A stretch of DNA of 64,000 bases from DASQPR01 sp963797605 (GTDB lineage Bacteria > Actinomycetota > Actinomycetes > Mycobacteriales > Micromonosporaceae): assembly GCA_963797605.1 (NCBI GenBank), contig CAWCPX010000009.1, forward strand, positions 434,001-498,000, read 5' to 3'. The notes under the pieces were generated by a model that was given only the letters and a program-made list of their open reading frames with translations, searched no databases and was not told the DNA's origin. The position numbers and the translations under genes were made by a program. Shown piece after piece: positions 37,523-48,262 of the stretch. Within the stretch, counting starts at the first letter, position 1. Each line of letters opens with the position of its first letter.

Positions 37523-38283
37523 GCGGCCGGCTTGAGCACGTAACCCACGCCGCGCATGGTGTGGATCATCGGAGTGCGGCCCGCGTCGATCTTCTTGCGC
37601 AGGTAGGAGATGTACAGCTCGACGACGTTCGCCTGGCCGCCGAAGTCGTACTTCCACACGCGGTCGAGGATCTGCGCCTTGCTGAGCACCCGGCGCGGCG
37701 TTGCGCATCAGGTAGCGCAGCAGTTCGAACTCGGTCGCGGTCAGCTCGATCACCTTGCCGCCGCGCCGCACCTCGTGGCTGTCCTCGTCCATGCTGAGGT
37801 CACCCACGGTGAGCACGGCGTCCTCCCGGACCGCGGTCATGCCGGCGCGGCGCAGCAGCCCGCGCAGCCGAGCGACGAGTTCTTCCAGGCTGAACGGCTT
37901 CGTGACGTAGTCGTCGCCGCCGGCGGTCAGGCCGGCGATGCGGTCCTCGACCGCGTCCTTCGCGGTCAGGAACAGCACCGGCACGTCGGGGAAGTGCCCG
38001 CGCAGGCCCGCAGCACATCGAGCCCGTCCATGTCGGGCAGCATCATGTCGAGCACGACCGCGTCGGGCTCGAAGCTCTTGGCGAGCGTGACGGCGCCGTG
38101 GCCGTCGGCAGCGCCCTTGACGTTCCAGCCCTCGTAGCGCAGCGCCATCGACAGCAACTCGGTCAAGGTGGACTCGTCGTCGACGACGAGGACGCGGACG
38201 GGCTGCCCGTCGGCGCGGCGCAGCAGGGCCCGCGTCTGGCCGGCGCCCTGCTCGGACACATACGTGGTATTCATGGTCGACAT
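37519..38283 (-). CDS. OmpR-family response regulator, frameshifted
   Basis: About 254 residues from MSTMNTTYVSEQ at 38283. Receiver: VRVLVVDDESTLTELLSMAL, phospho-acceptor Asp in AVVLDMMLPDMDGLDVL, then LTAKDAVEDRIAGLTAGGDD and YVTKPFSLEELVARL. DNA-binding winged helix: SHEVRRGGKVIELTATEFEL, LLRYLMRNA and, across a shift near 37700, the ELYISYLRKKIDAG-type recognition region and GVGYVLKPAA at the end. A one-base loss near 38010 and one near 37700 break the frame. It is divergent from the ABC exporter at 38465, which is a likely target. Confidence 0.85.
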
Positions 38284-38464
38284 GATGTAGATCCTGGCCC
38301 TTCTGGCTGAGATCACTCTTGATTCTGCCTGTGTGTCTGCTGTGTGTCACCGATTCATGCCCTGTTCAAACCGGTTTCCTTAACCATCCCCCGCTCGCGC
38401 AAGTTATTGCACAGCTCGTGTTAATGGATTGCAGCATGTCGTACGGGATCTCTAGACTCCGTCC

Positions 38465-39438
38465 GTGCCCCCGAATCTCGATCTTGACCTGTTGGTGGAG
38501 GCGCACGGCCTCCACAAGACCTATCCCCCGCGCGGCACCTCCGGCGCGTTCACGCGCCGTCGACGGCGTTCGATTCGAGCTGCGGCGCGGCGAGGCGTTC
38601 GGTTTCCTCGGTCCCAACGGCGCGGGCAAGTCCTCGACCATGCGCATGATCAGCTGCGTCTCGCCGGTCACCTCGGGCACGCTCCGAGTGCTCGGCATGG
38701 AGACCGGCGCCAACGGGCCGCGCATCCGCGCCCGCCTCGGCGTGGTCCCGCAGGACGACTGCCTCGACCGCGAGCTGACCGTCGCGGAGAACCTGCTACA
38801 TCTACGGCCGCTACTTCGGCCTGAAGAAGTCGGTGATCCGCGAGCGGACCGCGGGGCTGCTCGAGTTCGCCCAGCTTGCAGGACAAGGCGGCCGAGCAGG
38901 TGTCAGCGCTCTCCGGCGGCATGCGGCGGCGCCTCACGATCGCCCGGTCGCTCATCAACGAACCCGACATCCTGCTGCTCGACGAGCCGACCACCGGTCT
39001 CGACCCGCAGGCCCGGCACGTGCTGTGGGACCGGCTGTTCCGGCTCAAGCAGCAGGGCGTCACGCTCATCCTGACCACGCATTACATGGACGAGGCCGAG
39101 CAACTCTGCGACCGACTCGTCGTCATGGACCACGGCAAGATCGTGGCGGGGGGTCGCCGCGCGAACTGATCGAGGCGCACGCCACCCGTGAGGTGCTCGA
39201 ACTGCGCTTCGCCATCGACGGGCAGGAGGCGGCCGCCGACAAGATCCGCGGCTCCGCGCTCGGCGGCACCGCCCGCCTCGAGGTGCTGCCGGACCGCGTG
39301 CTTCTCTACACCGACGACGGCGAAGCCGCGCTCGCCGCCGTGCACGCCATGCGCCTGGACCCCATCACCGCGCTCGTGCGCCGGTCGACGCTGGAGGACG
39401 TGTTCCTCAAGCTCACCGGCCGCTCGCTGATCGATTAG
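38465..39438 (+). CDS. ABC transporter ATP-binding protein (DrrA-like), frameshifted
   Basis: About 324 residues from a GTG. LVEAHGLHKTYPPRGTSG, Walker A GFLGPNGAGKSSTMRMISC, GVVPQDDCLDRELTVAENLL, signature VSALSGGMRRRLTIARSL, Walker B ILLLDEPTTGLDPQARHVLW, switch LTTHYMDEAEQLCDRLVV. The C-terminal 100 residues (ALGGTARLEVLPDRVLLYTD, STLEDVFLKLTGRSL) match the DrrA/NodI-type extension. It powers export through the two permeases that follow. Single-base indels are seen near 38555, 38790, 38880 and 39155. The divergent two-component system may control it. Confidence 0.85.
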
Positions 39439-39447
39439 AGGGTGGCC

Positions 39448-40248
39448 ATGACGACCACTCGGCCCCGCGGCCTGCCACGTCGCTTCCGACACTGCGGGCG
39501 TTCTCCTATTGGATGCTGCATACCGCCGCACCTGGCGCGGCTCGTTCGTCATCAGCGTGCTCAACCCGCTGCTGTTCCTATCGGCATCGGTGCCGGCCTC
39601 GGCCAACTCGTCGACCACCACGCGCCGGCGCAGATCGCCGGCGTGCCCTACGTCGCGTTCTTCGCCCCCGGCCTGCTGGCGGCGGCGGCGATGCAGACGG
39701 GTTCCTCGAGTCGTCCGGCCGGGTCTGGCGCGCGGCCGCCGCCTGGACGGCGCCTACCGCGGCGCGGCCACGACGCCGCTCGAGCCCGAACAGATCCTCG
39801 CCGGGCACCTGCTCTTCATCGCCTTCCGGCTGCGACCAGCGGCGCCGCGTTCATCGCCGTGATGGCGCTGTTCGGCGCGGCCCGATCGTGGTGGACCTCG
39901 CGGTGCTCCCGGCGGCCGTGCTGACCGGTCTCGCGTTCGCCACCCCGGCCGCCGCCTGGGCGGTCACGCGTCACCCGATCGCAGCAGATCAACACGGTGT
40001 TCCGGTTCGTGATCATGCCGCTGTACATGTTCTCCGGGACCTTCTTCGCGATCACCCAGCTGCCGGAGTGGATCCGCTCGCTCGCCTACGTGCTGCCGCT
40101 CTGTCACGGCGTCGAGCTGTGCCGCGCGCTCGCCCTCGGCACCGCGACGCCGGCGGCTCCGCCGTCCACATCGGATACCTGCTCCTGCTCTCGCTCGTCG
40201 GCTTCGTGATCGCCGCGGCGAAACTACCGGAAGGGGCTGCACGCGTGA
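39448..40248 (+). CDS. ABC-2 type transporter permease (DrrB-like), heavily frameshifted
   Basis: About 266 residues from MTTTRPRGLP, with GAGGG before the ATG. Joined frames give WRGSFVISVLNPLLFL, GLGQLVDHHAPAQIAGVPYV, AFFAPGLLAAAAMQTG, LEPEQILAGHLLFIAFRL, VLPAAVLTGLAFATPAAAWA and FRFVIMPLYMFSGTFFAITQ with LPEWIRSLAYVLPLCHGVEL. These are the six-helix pattern and ABC-2 signature. The end YRKGLHA with TGA at 40246-40248 overlaps the next start. About eight single-base deletions occur, several restored by adding one G. It forms the exporter channel with the next gene. Confidence 0.75.
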
Positions 40249-41046
40249 CCAGCCTGACCGCGCCGAACACGCTTGCCGGCGCGACTCTCACGCCCGGCCG
40301 CACGCTCGCGATCGTCGAACGCAACCTGCTGATCTACCGGCGCGCGTTGACCGAACCGATCTACGCGATCATCGAGCCGATGCTCTACCTGCTCTCGATC
40401 GGCGTCGGCGTCGGCGCGCTGGTCGGCACGGTGCCCGGCGTCCACGTGCGCTACGCCGTCTTCGTCGCGCCCGCGCTGCTCGCCACGGCCGCGATGAACA
40501 CGACCTTCAACGAGACCAGCTTCGGCGTGTTCGCCCGGATCAAGTTGGAGCACACCTACGAGGCGATCCTGCCGACCCCGGTCTCCGTGATCGACATCGC
40601 CTTCGGCGAGGTGCGTGGGCGCGTCATCAGCGGCCTCATCTCCTCGGTCGGCGTTCCTCGCCGTGCTCGCGGTCGCCGGCTTCATCACGTCGCCGTGGGC
40701 CCTGCTCGCCCGCCGGCGTCGGTGCTGATCGGGTTCGCGTTCGCGTCGGCGGGCCTCGCGGTCACGACCTACATGCGCGACTTCTCCGACGGCCAGCTGA
40801 TCCAGCTCGTGATGCTGCCGATGTTCCTGTTCGCGACGACGTTCTACCCGCTCAGCGTCTATCCGGGTGGCGCTGCGCCCGGTCATCGAGGCGCTGCCGC
40901 TCTACCAGAGCATCGAACTGGTCCGGGAGCCGGCACTCGGGCACATCGCTCCCGGCATCGGCTTCGCCGCGATCTACCTGCTGGCGATGGGCGTGCTCAC
41001 GTTGTGGCTGGCGACGCGTCGGATGGCGAAAGCGTTGCTGCACTGA
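40245..41046 (+). CDS. ABC-2 type transporter permease (second subunit), frameshifted at the 3' half
   Basis: About 266 residues from a GTG overlapping the previous TGA. Clean first half: LAIVERNLLIYRRALTEPIY, IEPMLYLLSIGVGVGALVG, FVAPALLATAAMNTTFNETS, FARIKLEHTYEAILPTPVSV. After shifts near 40655 and 40710 come VLIGFAFASAGLAVTTYMRD and MLPMFLFATTFYPLSVYP, and after another near 40868 the end LLAMGVLTLWLATRRMAKAL with TGA 41044-41046. It is paralogous to the preceding permease. The substrate is unknown; relatives export lipids, drugs or glycan precursors. Confidence 0.78.
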
Positions 41047-41477
41047 GGTTTCAGCCGCGGCAGGTGGGATTTCGCGAGCATGGAAAATCGCACAATGTGT
41101 ACGTCATAGGTGCCTGAGGTTCGGTCATCCCCCGGCGCAGAGAGGTTCCGGTCTGACCATTTCGGACAGATGATGATTTGTGACGTCTCCGCGCACCCAC
41201 GATGCCGCTCCGGCGACTATGCATTTGCGCCCCGTCGTACGTACTATGCGTCGTCCGGGTGAAGACTAACGATCGACGGGCGATGAGGTTCCGGAGGACC
41301 CGAGGCCCGATTTCGCCCGTTCAGCTAATTGTGATGAACGCTCGATAAGCGAATCGTCGAGTGGTCCATCACGACGACAACATTCATCAATATTCGAAGG
41401 TCGGGCTTCGTGACGGTTTACCTGCACCGGCGCTCGTTCCAGGGCCGGGAACTCCGTTCGATGCCCAGGGGGATCGC
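41047..41477. other. intergenic region upstream of the Ser/Thr kinase
   Basis: 431 bases with no convincing gene, though the kinase frame stays open back to about 41361. The text 41310-41400 is AT-richer (CAGCTAATTGTGATGAACGC and nearby), a likely promoter zone. I found no strong palindrome or known riboswitch. The kinase Shine-Dalgarno (AGGGGG) is at about 41466-41471. Confidence 0.35.
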
Positions 41478-43592
41478 ATGACCGAGCGACTGGTCGGGGG
41501 ACGGTATCAGCTCGGCCCCAAGGTGGGCAGCGGTGGCATGGGCCACGTCTGGCTCGCCCACGACGACGTCCTGAGCCGGAGCGTCGCGGTCAAGGAGATC
41601 CTTCTCCCCGAGGGGCTGACCGATGAGGAGCGCGAGGAGCTTCGGCTCCGCACCCTGCGCGAGGCCCGCACCGCAGCCCGGCTCAACCACCCGAACGTGG
41701 TTCGCGTCTACGACGTGATCTTCGACCAGGACCGGCCGTGGATCATCATGGAGTACGTCCCGTCCCGGTCGCTCGCGCAGGCGATCCGGGAGTTCGGGCC
41801 GATGACTCCGGAGCGGGCCGCCCGGGTGGGGCTGGCGATGGTCGACGCGCTCGCCACGTCCCACATCGCCGGCGTGCTCCACCGCGACGTCAAACCCGGA
41901 AACGTGCTGCTCGCCAACGATGGCCGGGTGATGCTCACCGACTTCGGGCTCGCCACCTTCGAAGAGATCACCGCGCCCCTGACGCAGACCGGCATCGTCT
42001 ACGGGTCGCCGCAGTTCATCGCACCGGAACGCGCGCTCGACGGCACCTCGTCCCAGGCGGCGGACATGTGGTCCCTGGGCGCCACGCTCTACGCCGCCGT
42101 CGAGGGCCACGCGCCGTACTCCCGGCAGAGTTCGTACGCGACCCTCGCCGCCATGGCCACCGCCCCGCCGGACCCGCCACGGCGCGCCGGGGCCCTGGAG
42201 CCGGTGCTGATCGGGCTGCTCAGCCGTGACCCGCGCAATCGCATGCTGCCGGTGGAAGCCCGCAACGCCCTCGTACGCATCGTGACCACCGGCGAGGCGG
42301 CGCAGAACCTGGTGCCGCGCCCCCGGCGCCGGGGCGAACAGGTCGGCAACTCCGGCGGGCTCCGATCGAACAGCGGCGGCGACCGGGCCGGCTCCGGTGG
42401 CCGGCCGACCGGGCAACACGAACTCGAAGCCGCGGAGCCGAGTGGCAGTGGGCGCGACGCGGCCTCGGGCGGGGCCGACGTCGACGAGCCGACGACGAAG
42501 CGGTTCCTGCGGGGCCGTCGCGCCGCGGCCACGCATCGGGCTCCTGAGGACATCGACCGGAGCGTCGCGGCCGGCGGCAGCGGCCGCGACGACGTCGTGT
42601 GGGCGGCCGTCCTCGCCTCGGAGGAGGAGCAACCGGCCGGAGAGGAGCGCGCGGTGGGCCGGTCGCTGCCGAGGCGTACGCCCGGTCGCTCGGTCACCGA
42701 CTGGCCCAGTCCCGACGATGATTCCGATCTCCCGCCGTGGCCGGAGGAACTGCTCACGCAGGTCAACGTGACCGGCAAGGCCAACGGCACCGGTTCGCCG
42801 CTCACCGACCGGCGCGTTACCCAGTCGGAGCCGAGGGACGCGTGGCACTGGGCGCCGGCACCCCGGCGCACGTCCCGATGGATCCCGGCCACCGTCATCC
42901 TCGTCGTGGTGCTGCTGCTCGGCGGTCTCCTGGCGTGGCACGAGATCGCCGGCAAGCCGTCCGCGAAGGCCGGGCCGGCACCGAGCGCAAGCCCGTTGAC
43001 GGGCCAGGAGTTCGGTGGACCGGGCCCCGGCGGCCCCGGCGGCCCTGGCGGGCTACCCCCGTTCGCGAAGGTCGGCTGGCTCTGTCAACCGACGGCGCCG
43101 CCCGGAGCGGGTCGGGTGCCGGCGTCGGCGCCGCTGGCCGGCGACCCGTCGATACCGGCCGACTGGTCGTGGTACACGAACTCGCTCGGTTACCACGTCG
43201 CCGTCCCGACCAGGTGGCTGATCGCACCGGGCGATCCCACGACGTGCTTCTACGACGATCACGGTCAACGGTTCCTCTTCATCAACCAGTGGGCCAGCGC
43301 CGGCAGCGACGCGACGAATGCCCTGCTGAGCCGCGAAGCCGAGTTGCGTGGCGCGGGCGGCATGCCCTTCTACCGCCGGGTGGCGATCAACGCGGTCTCC
43401 TGCACCGCCGCGTGCGCCGAGTTGGAGTTCACGTTCGACGGGCCACGGGGCCTGCTGCACGGCATCGTGTGGGACTACATCATGCCCTCCGGCGTGGCCT
43501 ACTCGGCGAGTTGGATCACCACGGAGGCGAGTTGGGCCCCGAACATCGCGAACTTGAATCGCGTCATCAGCCGCTTCATCGTCACGCGCTAG
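41478..43592 (+). CDS. transmembrane serine/threonine protein kinase with extracellular sensor domain
   Basis: 704 residues. The ATG at 41478 is chosen for the GGGGG six bases upstream; the kinase begins nine residues later. Gly-rich loop LGPKVGSGGMGHVWLA, Lys39, catalytic HRDVKPGN (Asp137), DFG at 155-157, APE-type FIAPERALDG. The kinase domain ends near residue 275. Residues 280-465 are a low-complexity, acidic/Arg linker. One membrane helix WIPATVILVVVLLLGGLLAW lies at about 469-489. The outside part begins with a Gly/Pro hinge, then a roughly 155-residue domain with four Cys (VGWLCQPTAPPG, TTCFYDDHGQRFLFINQW, AVSCTAACAELEFTFDG). It is not built of PASTA repeats; the signal is unknown. Confidence 0.87.
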   Translation: MTERLVGGRYQLGPKVGSGGMGHVWLAHDDVLSRSVAVKEILLPEGLTDEEREELRLRTLREARTAARLNHPNVVRVYDVIFDQDRPWIIMEYVPSRSLAQAIREFGPMTPERAARVGLAMVDALATSHIAGVLHRDVKPGNVLLANDGRVMLTDFGLATFEEITAPLTQTGIVYGSPQFIAPERALDGTSSQAADMWSLGATLYAAVEGHAPYSRQSSYATLAAMATAPPDPPRRAGALEPVLIGLLSRDPRNRMLPVEARNALVRIVTTGEAAQNLVPRPRRRGEQVGNSGGLRSNSGGDRAGSGGRPTGQHELEAAEPSGSGRDAASGGADVDEPTTKRFLRGRRAAATHRAPEDIDRSVAAGGSGRDDVVWAAVLASEEEQPAGEERAVGRSLPRRTPGRSVTDWPSPDDDSDLPPWPEELLTQVNVTGKANGTGSPLTDRRVTQSEPRDAWHWAPAPRRTSRWIPATVILVVVLLLGGLLAWHEIAGKPSAKAGPAPSASPLTGQEFGGPGPGGPGGPGGLPPFAKVGWLCQPTAPPGAGRVPASAPLAGDPSIPADWSWYTNSLGYHVAVPTRWLIAPGDPTTCFYDDHGQRFLFINQWASAGSDATNALLSREAELRGAGGMPFYRRVAINAVSCTAACAELEFTFDGPRGLLHGIVWDYIMPSGVAYSASWITTEASWAPNIANLNRVISRFIVTR

Positions 43593-43606
43593 CCGCGGCG
43601 ACGTCA

Positions 43607-43638
43607 CGCGGCCGGGCTCCCCTACGGCCTCGGCCGCG
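43607..43638. terminator. GC stem-loop between convergent kinase and exporter genes
   Basis: CGCGGCCG (43607-43614) pairs with CGGCCGCG (43631-43638) around a 16-base loop, 14 bases after the kinase stop and 7 bases before the exporter stop, so it can serve both strands. Confidence 0.5.
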
Positions 43639-43645
43639 CGACGAA

Positions 43646-45802
43646 TCAGTCCGCCTCCGCCACCGCCGAAGAGAACTGCGACTGGTAGAGGCGCGCGTAC
43701 GCGCCGCCGGCGGCCAGCAGTTCCTCGTGTGTCCCCTGCTCGACGATCTGCCCGTCCTCCATCACCAGGATCACGTCGGCGTCGCGGATCGTGGAGAGCC
43801 GGTGCGCGATGACGAAGCTGGTCCGGCCCGCTGCGCAGCGACGTCATCGCCCGCTGGATCAGCACCTCGGTGCGGGTGTCGACCGAGCTGGTCGCCTCGT
43901 CGAGGATGAGGATCACCGGCTCGGACAGGAACGCCCGCGCGATGGTGATGAGCTGCTTCTCCCCCGCCGACAGGTTGGAGCCCTCCTCGTCGATGACGGT
44001 GTCGTAGCCGTCGGGCAGCGTCCGCACGAAGTGGTCGACGTGCGTCGCCATCGCGGCCTCGACGATCTGCTCACGGCGTCGGGTTGTCGGCGCCGTAGGC
44101 GATGTTGTCGGCGATCGTGCCGCCGAACAGCCAGGTGTCCTGCAGCACCATGCCCATCGCCTCGCGCAGCTCGTCGCGGGACATCGTCGGCGATGTCGAC
44201 GCCGTCGAGCAGTGATCCGGCCGCCGGTCACCTCGTAGAACCGCATGAGGAGGTTGACCAGCGTGGTCTTGCCGGCGCCGGTCGGGCCGACGATCGCGAC
44301 CGTCTGGCCCGGCTCGACCGACAGCGACAGGTCCTCGATCAGCGGCACGGTCCGGGTCGTAGCGGAAGGAGACGCCCTCGAACGCGACCGCGCCCGCGGA
44401 TCTCGCCGGTGCCGCCGGCGTCGCCGGATCGGGCGTCTGCTCCGGCGCGTCGAGCAGCTCGAAGACCCGCTCGGCCGAGGCGACACCGGACTGCAGCAGG
44501 TTGGCCATCGACGCGACCTGGGTGATCGGCTGGCTGAACTGCCGCGAGTACTGGATGAACGCCTGGACGTCGCCGATGGACAGCGCCCGGACGCGACCCG
44601 CAGCCCGCCGACGACCGCGATGAGCACGTAGTTGAGGTTGCCGATGAACATCATCGCCGGCTGGATCATGCCGGAGATGAACTGCGCCCGGAAGGCCGGC
44701 GCTGTACAGCTTGTCGTTGTGCTCCTCGAAGACCTCGGCCGCCTCCTGCTGCCGGCCGAAGACCTTGACCAGCGAGTGGCCGGTGTACATCTCCTCGATG
44801 TGGCCGTTGAGCTTGCCGGTGGTCGCCCACTGCGCGATGAACTGCGGCTGCGCCCGCTTGCCGATCTGCGCGGCCACGAACACCGACAGCGGCACGGTCA
44901 CCAGCGCGATCGACGGCGAGCAGCGGCGAGATCCAGAACATCATCGCGAGCACGCCGACGATGGTCAGCAGCGAGGTGATCAGCTGGCTCATCGTCTGCT
45001 GCAGCGTCTGGGCGATGTTGTCGATGTCGTTGGTGACGCGGCTGAGCAGCTCGCCGCGCGGCTGCTGGTCGAAGTAGCTCAGCGGCAGCCGGGACAGCTT
45101 CGTCTCGACCTCGCTCGCGCATGCCGGTAGACGGTGCGCTGCACGACGATCGTGGCGAGCCGGCCCTGCAGGTACATGAACACCGACGCGAGCACGTAGA
45201 GGACCAGCACGAGCGAGCAGCACCCGGCCGACCGCGGCGAAGTCGATGCCGTGGCCGGGCGTGACGTGCGATGGCCTGCACGAGCGTCGGCGAACTGGTC
45301 GTTGACCGTGCGCGCGCAGCCGCGGCGACGGCCTCGGCACTGGTCGTGCCGGCCGGGAACCGGGAGCCGAGCAGGGCCCGACGACGCCGGAGAAGATGAG
45401 GTCGGTGGCGTGCCCGAGGATCTTCGGGCCGATCACGGACAGGGTCACGCTGATCACGCCGAGGCTCGAGCAGCGTAGATGAGCACGCGCTGCGGCGTCA
45501 TCATGCGCAGCAGCCGCGGCTCGAGCCTTGAAGTCGAGCGCCTTCGCCGCCGGGCCACCGGCGAACATGCCCGGACCGAAGCGCTGCCCGGCGGCGCGAC
45601 GCGGCGTTGGTCTGCGCGCTCAGGCCGCAGCGCTGGCCCGTTGACGTCGGCTGCCGGGGGCTCCGTCGGCGCCGGCTTGCCGGCGGTGCCGTCACCGCGG
45701 CTCGTCGCCGGCAGCGGCCGTGGGCCCTGGCGCCGTTGCTGGCTGCGGCGGCGCCGTCGCCGTCGGGCGCGCCGGGATGCGGCCGTTCGCGGGCGCGCTC
45801 AT
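43646..45802 (-). CDS. ABC exporter half-transporter 2 (membrane plus ATPase), heavily frameshifted
   Basis: About 718 residues from MSAPANGRIPARPTATAPPQ at 45802. A proline/alanine-rich N-terminus of about 80 residues is followed by KALDFKGSS and membrane helices in several frames (SLGVISVTLSVIGPKILGHA, TIVGVLAMMFWISPLLAV). The coupling loops YLQ and YTGHSLVKVFGRQQEAAEVF come next. ATPase: VAIVGPTGAGKTTLVNLLMR, MGMVLQDTWLFGGTIADNIA, GSNLSAGEKQLITIARAF and VILILDEATSSVDTRTEVLI, all intact blocks. The natural end is YQSQFSSAVAEAD. Around a dozen single-base indels are present, many restored by removing one G on the coding strand. It pairs with the next gene as a heterodimeric drug/lipid exporter. 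Confidence 0.8.
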
Positions 45803-47549
45803 GCGGTGGCCTCCGGCTTCGGTGAGCTGGGAAAGCACGATCTCCCGGTACGTTTCGTTGTCGGACATCAGTCGTCGTGGGTGCCGGTGCCGACGACCCG
45901 GCCCTCGTCGAGCACGACGATGCGGTCGGCGTCGCGGATGGTGCTGACCCGCTGCGCGACGATGACCACGGTGGCGTCGGCCGTCTCGCGCGGCCAGCGC
46001 GGCTCGCAGCGCGGCGTCGGTCGCGTAGTCGAGCGCGGAGAACGAGTCGTCGAACAGGTAGATCTCCGGCTTGCGACGAGCATCCGGGCGATCGCCAGGC
46101 GCTGGCGCTGGCCGCCGGAGACGTTGCGTGCCGCCCTGCGCGATCGGCGCGTCGAGGCCGCCCGGCATCGCCTCGACGAAGTCGCGCGCCTGCGCGACCT
46201 CGAGCGCGTGCCAGAGCTCCTCGTCGGTGGCGTCCGGGTTGCCGTACCGCAGGTTGCGAGGCGACGGTGCCGGAGAACAGGTAGGGCTTCTGCGGCACCA
46301 GGCCGACCGTGCGCGGCGAGCAGCGCCGGGTCGAGCTGCGCGCACGTCGACGCCGTCGACGAGCACCTCGCCCTCGGTCACGTCGAAGAGCCGCGGGATC
46401 AGGTTGAGCAGCGTGGTCTTGCCGGCGCCGGTGCTGCCGATGATCGCGGTCGTCTGCGCCGGGCCGGGCGACGACGTCGACGCCGTGCAGCACCGGCTCC
46501 TGGGCGCCCGGGTAGCGCGAAGCTCGCGTCGCGCAGGTCGAGCTGGCCGCGCGTGGCCACGTCGGTGACCGGGTGCTCGGCGAGGACGACGTGGACTCGG
46601 TGTCGAGCACCTCCTGGATGCGCTCGGCGCAGACCTCGGCGCGCGGCACCATCACGAACATGAAGGTCGCCATCATCACCGACATCAGGATCTGCATCAG
46701 GTAGCTCAGGAACGCGGTCAGCGACGCCGATCTGCATCTGCGCCGGCGGCGATGCGGTGCCCGCCGAACCACAGCACGGCCACGCTGGAGACGTTGATGA
46801 CCAGCATGACCGTCGGGAACATCAGCGCCATCAGCCGGCCGGTGCCGAGGCCGACGTCGCGCAGGTCGTCGTTGGCGGCATCGAAGCGCTCGCGCTCGTA
46901 CGTCGTCGCGGACGAACGCGCGGATCACCCGGATGCCGGTGATCTGCTCGCGCAGCACCCGGTTGATCCTGTCGATGCGGACCTGCATGCTCGCGGAACA
47001 GCGGCCGCATCTTCCGGATGATCAGCGACACCAGCACGACCAGCAGCGGCACGATGACCAGCAGCAACGACGACAGCGGCACGTCCTGCCGCAGCGCCAG
47101 GACGATGCCGCCGACGCACATGATCGGCGCCGATCACCATCAGCGTGAACGTCATCAGCGCGAGCATCTGCACCTGCTGCACGTCGTTGGTGGTGCGGGT
47201 GATCAGCGACGGCGCGCCGAACTGGCCGACCTCGCGCGCCGAGAACGTCTGCACCCGGTCGAAGATGGCCGCGCGCATGTCGCGGCCGAGGGCCATCGCG
47301 GTGCGGGCGCCGAAGTAGACGGCGACCGATCGCGCACAGCGATCTGCACGAACGTGATGGCGAGCATGATGCCGCCGATGCGCAAGATGTAGCCGGTGTC
47401 GCCGGTGACCACGCCGTTGTCGATGATGTCGGCGTTGAGCGTCGGGCAGGTAGAGGGTCGCGAGCGTCTGCACGCAGTTGGAACAGCACGACCAGGCGGA
47501 TCGGCCGCTTGTAGGGCCGTAGGTAGGTGCGCAGAAGCTTGATCAGCAC
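45799..47549 (-). CDS. ABC exporter half-transporter 1 (membrane plus ATPase), heavily frameshifted
   Basis: About 583 residues. The GTG at 47549 begins LIKLLRTYLRPYKRPIRLVV. Joined frames give TLYLPTLNADIIDNGVVTGD, FSAREVGQFGAPSLITRTTN (conserved RTTNDVQQ), QMLALMTFTLMVIGAP, GIRVIRAFVRDD and SLTAFLSYLMQILMSVMMAT. The ATPase has LVPQKPYLFSGTVA, a signature hidden by a shift near 46110, YLFDDSFSALDYATDAALRA and VIVAQRVSTIRDADRIVVLD. DDSFSALD instead of DEATSALD is typical of the degenerate-site subunit. The end LTEAEATA with TGA at 45799 overlaps the partner's ATG. The gene overlaps the TetR gene upstream. Confidence 0.8.
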
Positions 47550-48232
47550 GGCGACTCTTTCGCGGTAGCGGTCGTTGGCGTGGTGGTTTCCGTGGTTTCC
47601 GTGGTCGTCGCGGCGGCAGGCGCGGCGAGCAGGCCGTCGAGGAGCACGGCGACGAGATCGGTCGGGCTGATCCGCGTCCTCGTCGGCGAGCGGGTGCCCG
47701 CCGGTCGCGAACGTCATGACGAGGATGAGCCGGGCGGCGGCGCCGGGGCTGACCCGCAGGCGACGCGGCATCGGGCGCCATCAGCTCAGCGAGCACAGTG
47801 GTCATCGCCTCGCGGCGGGCGTGCATGTGCGCGGAGACGGACTCGGTGGTCTCAGGGTTGCCGATCAGCTCGCGCATCACCATGTGCAGCCGGCCCATCT
47901 TGGCCAGGCCGCCCGCCAGGACCTGCGTGGCGGCCGTCAGCCGGGTCGCGCAGGTCGGCGCCGCGGTCGATGGCCCGGATCGCGGCGACGCCGACGGCGG
48001 GGTCGGTGCCGCGAAGGACGGTCGCGACGATCAGCGAGGTCTTGTCGGGGAATGCGCGGAAGATGGTGCCCTCGGCGACGCCGGCGGCGTCGGCGATCTG
48101 CCGGGTGCTGACCGCCATGCCGTGCTCGCACAGCAGCGGTAGCGTCGCGTCGATGAGCGCGGCCCGGCGGTCGTCGGGTGCGAGCGGCGCGACGCGACGG
48201 CGACCGGGGGGAGCCTCTTCCAGGATCGTCAC
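47544..48232 (-). CDS. TetR family regulator of the exporter operon, two frameshifts
   Basis: About 229 residues from MTILEEAPPGRRRVAPLAPD. HTH: RRAALIDATLPLLCEHGMAV, STRQIADAAGVAEGTIFRAF, PDKTSLIVATVLRG. After a one-base insertion near 47945 the ligand domain continues MGRLHMVMRELIGNPETTES, HARREAMTTVLAELMAPDAA. Correcting a second extra base near 47670 gives a Thr-rich tail and TGA at 47544-47546, which overlaps the start of the exporter gene. A matching operator lies 12 bases upstream of the start codon. Known relatives repress drug-exporter operons of this layout. Confidence 0.83.
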
Positions 48233-48244
48233 GCCGCGAGTGTA

Positions 48245-48262
48245 AATGAGCGATCACTCATT
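48245..48262. promoter_or_regulatory. TetR-type operator palindrome
   Basis: AATGAGCGATCACTCATT is an 18-base palindrome with a single mismatched pair. It matches the AATGAGTGATCACTCATT type seen in front of many TetR-exporter operons. It ends 12 bases before the TetR start codon and overlaps the last codons of the DUF1990 gene, so it should mediate autoregulation of TetR and both exporter genes. Confidence 0.7.

Noticed and set aside
41361..41477. Earlier start of the Ser/Thr kinase
   Set aside because: The ATG at 41478 has a clear Shine-Dalgarno and stands nine residues before the kinase fold; the upstream part is not conserved-looking.
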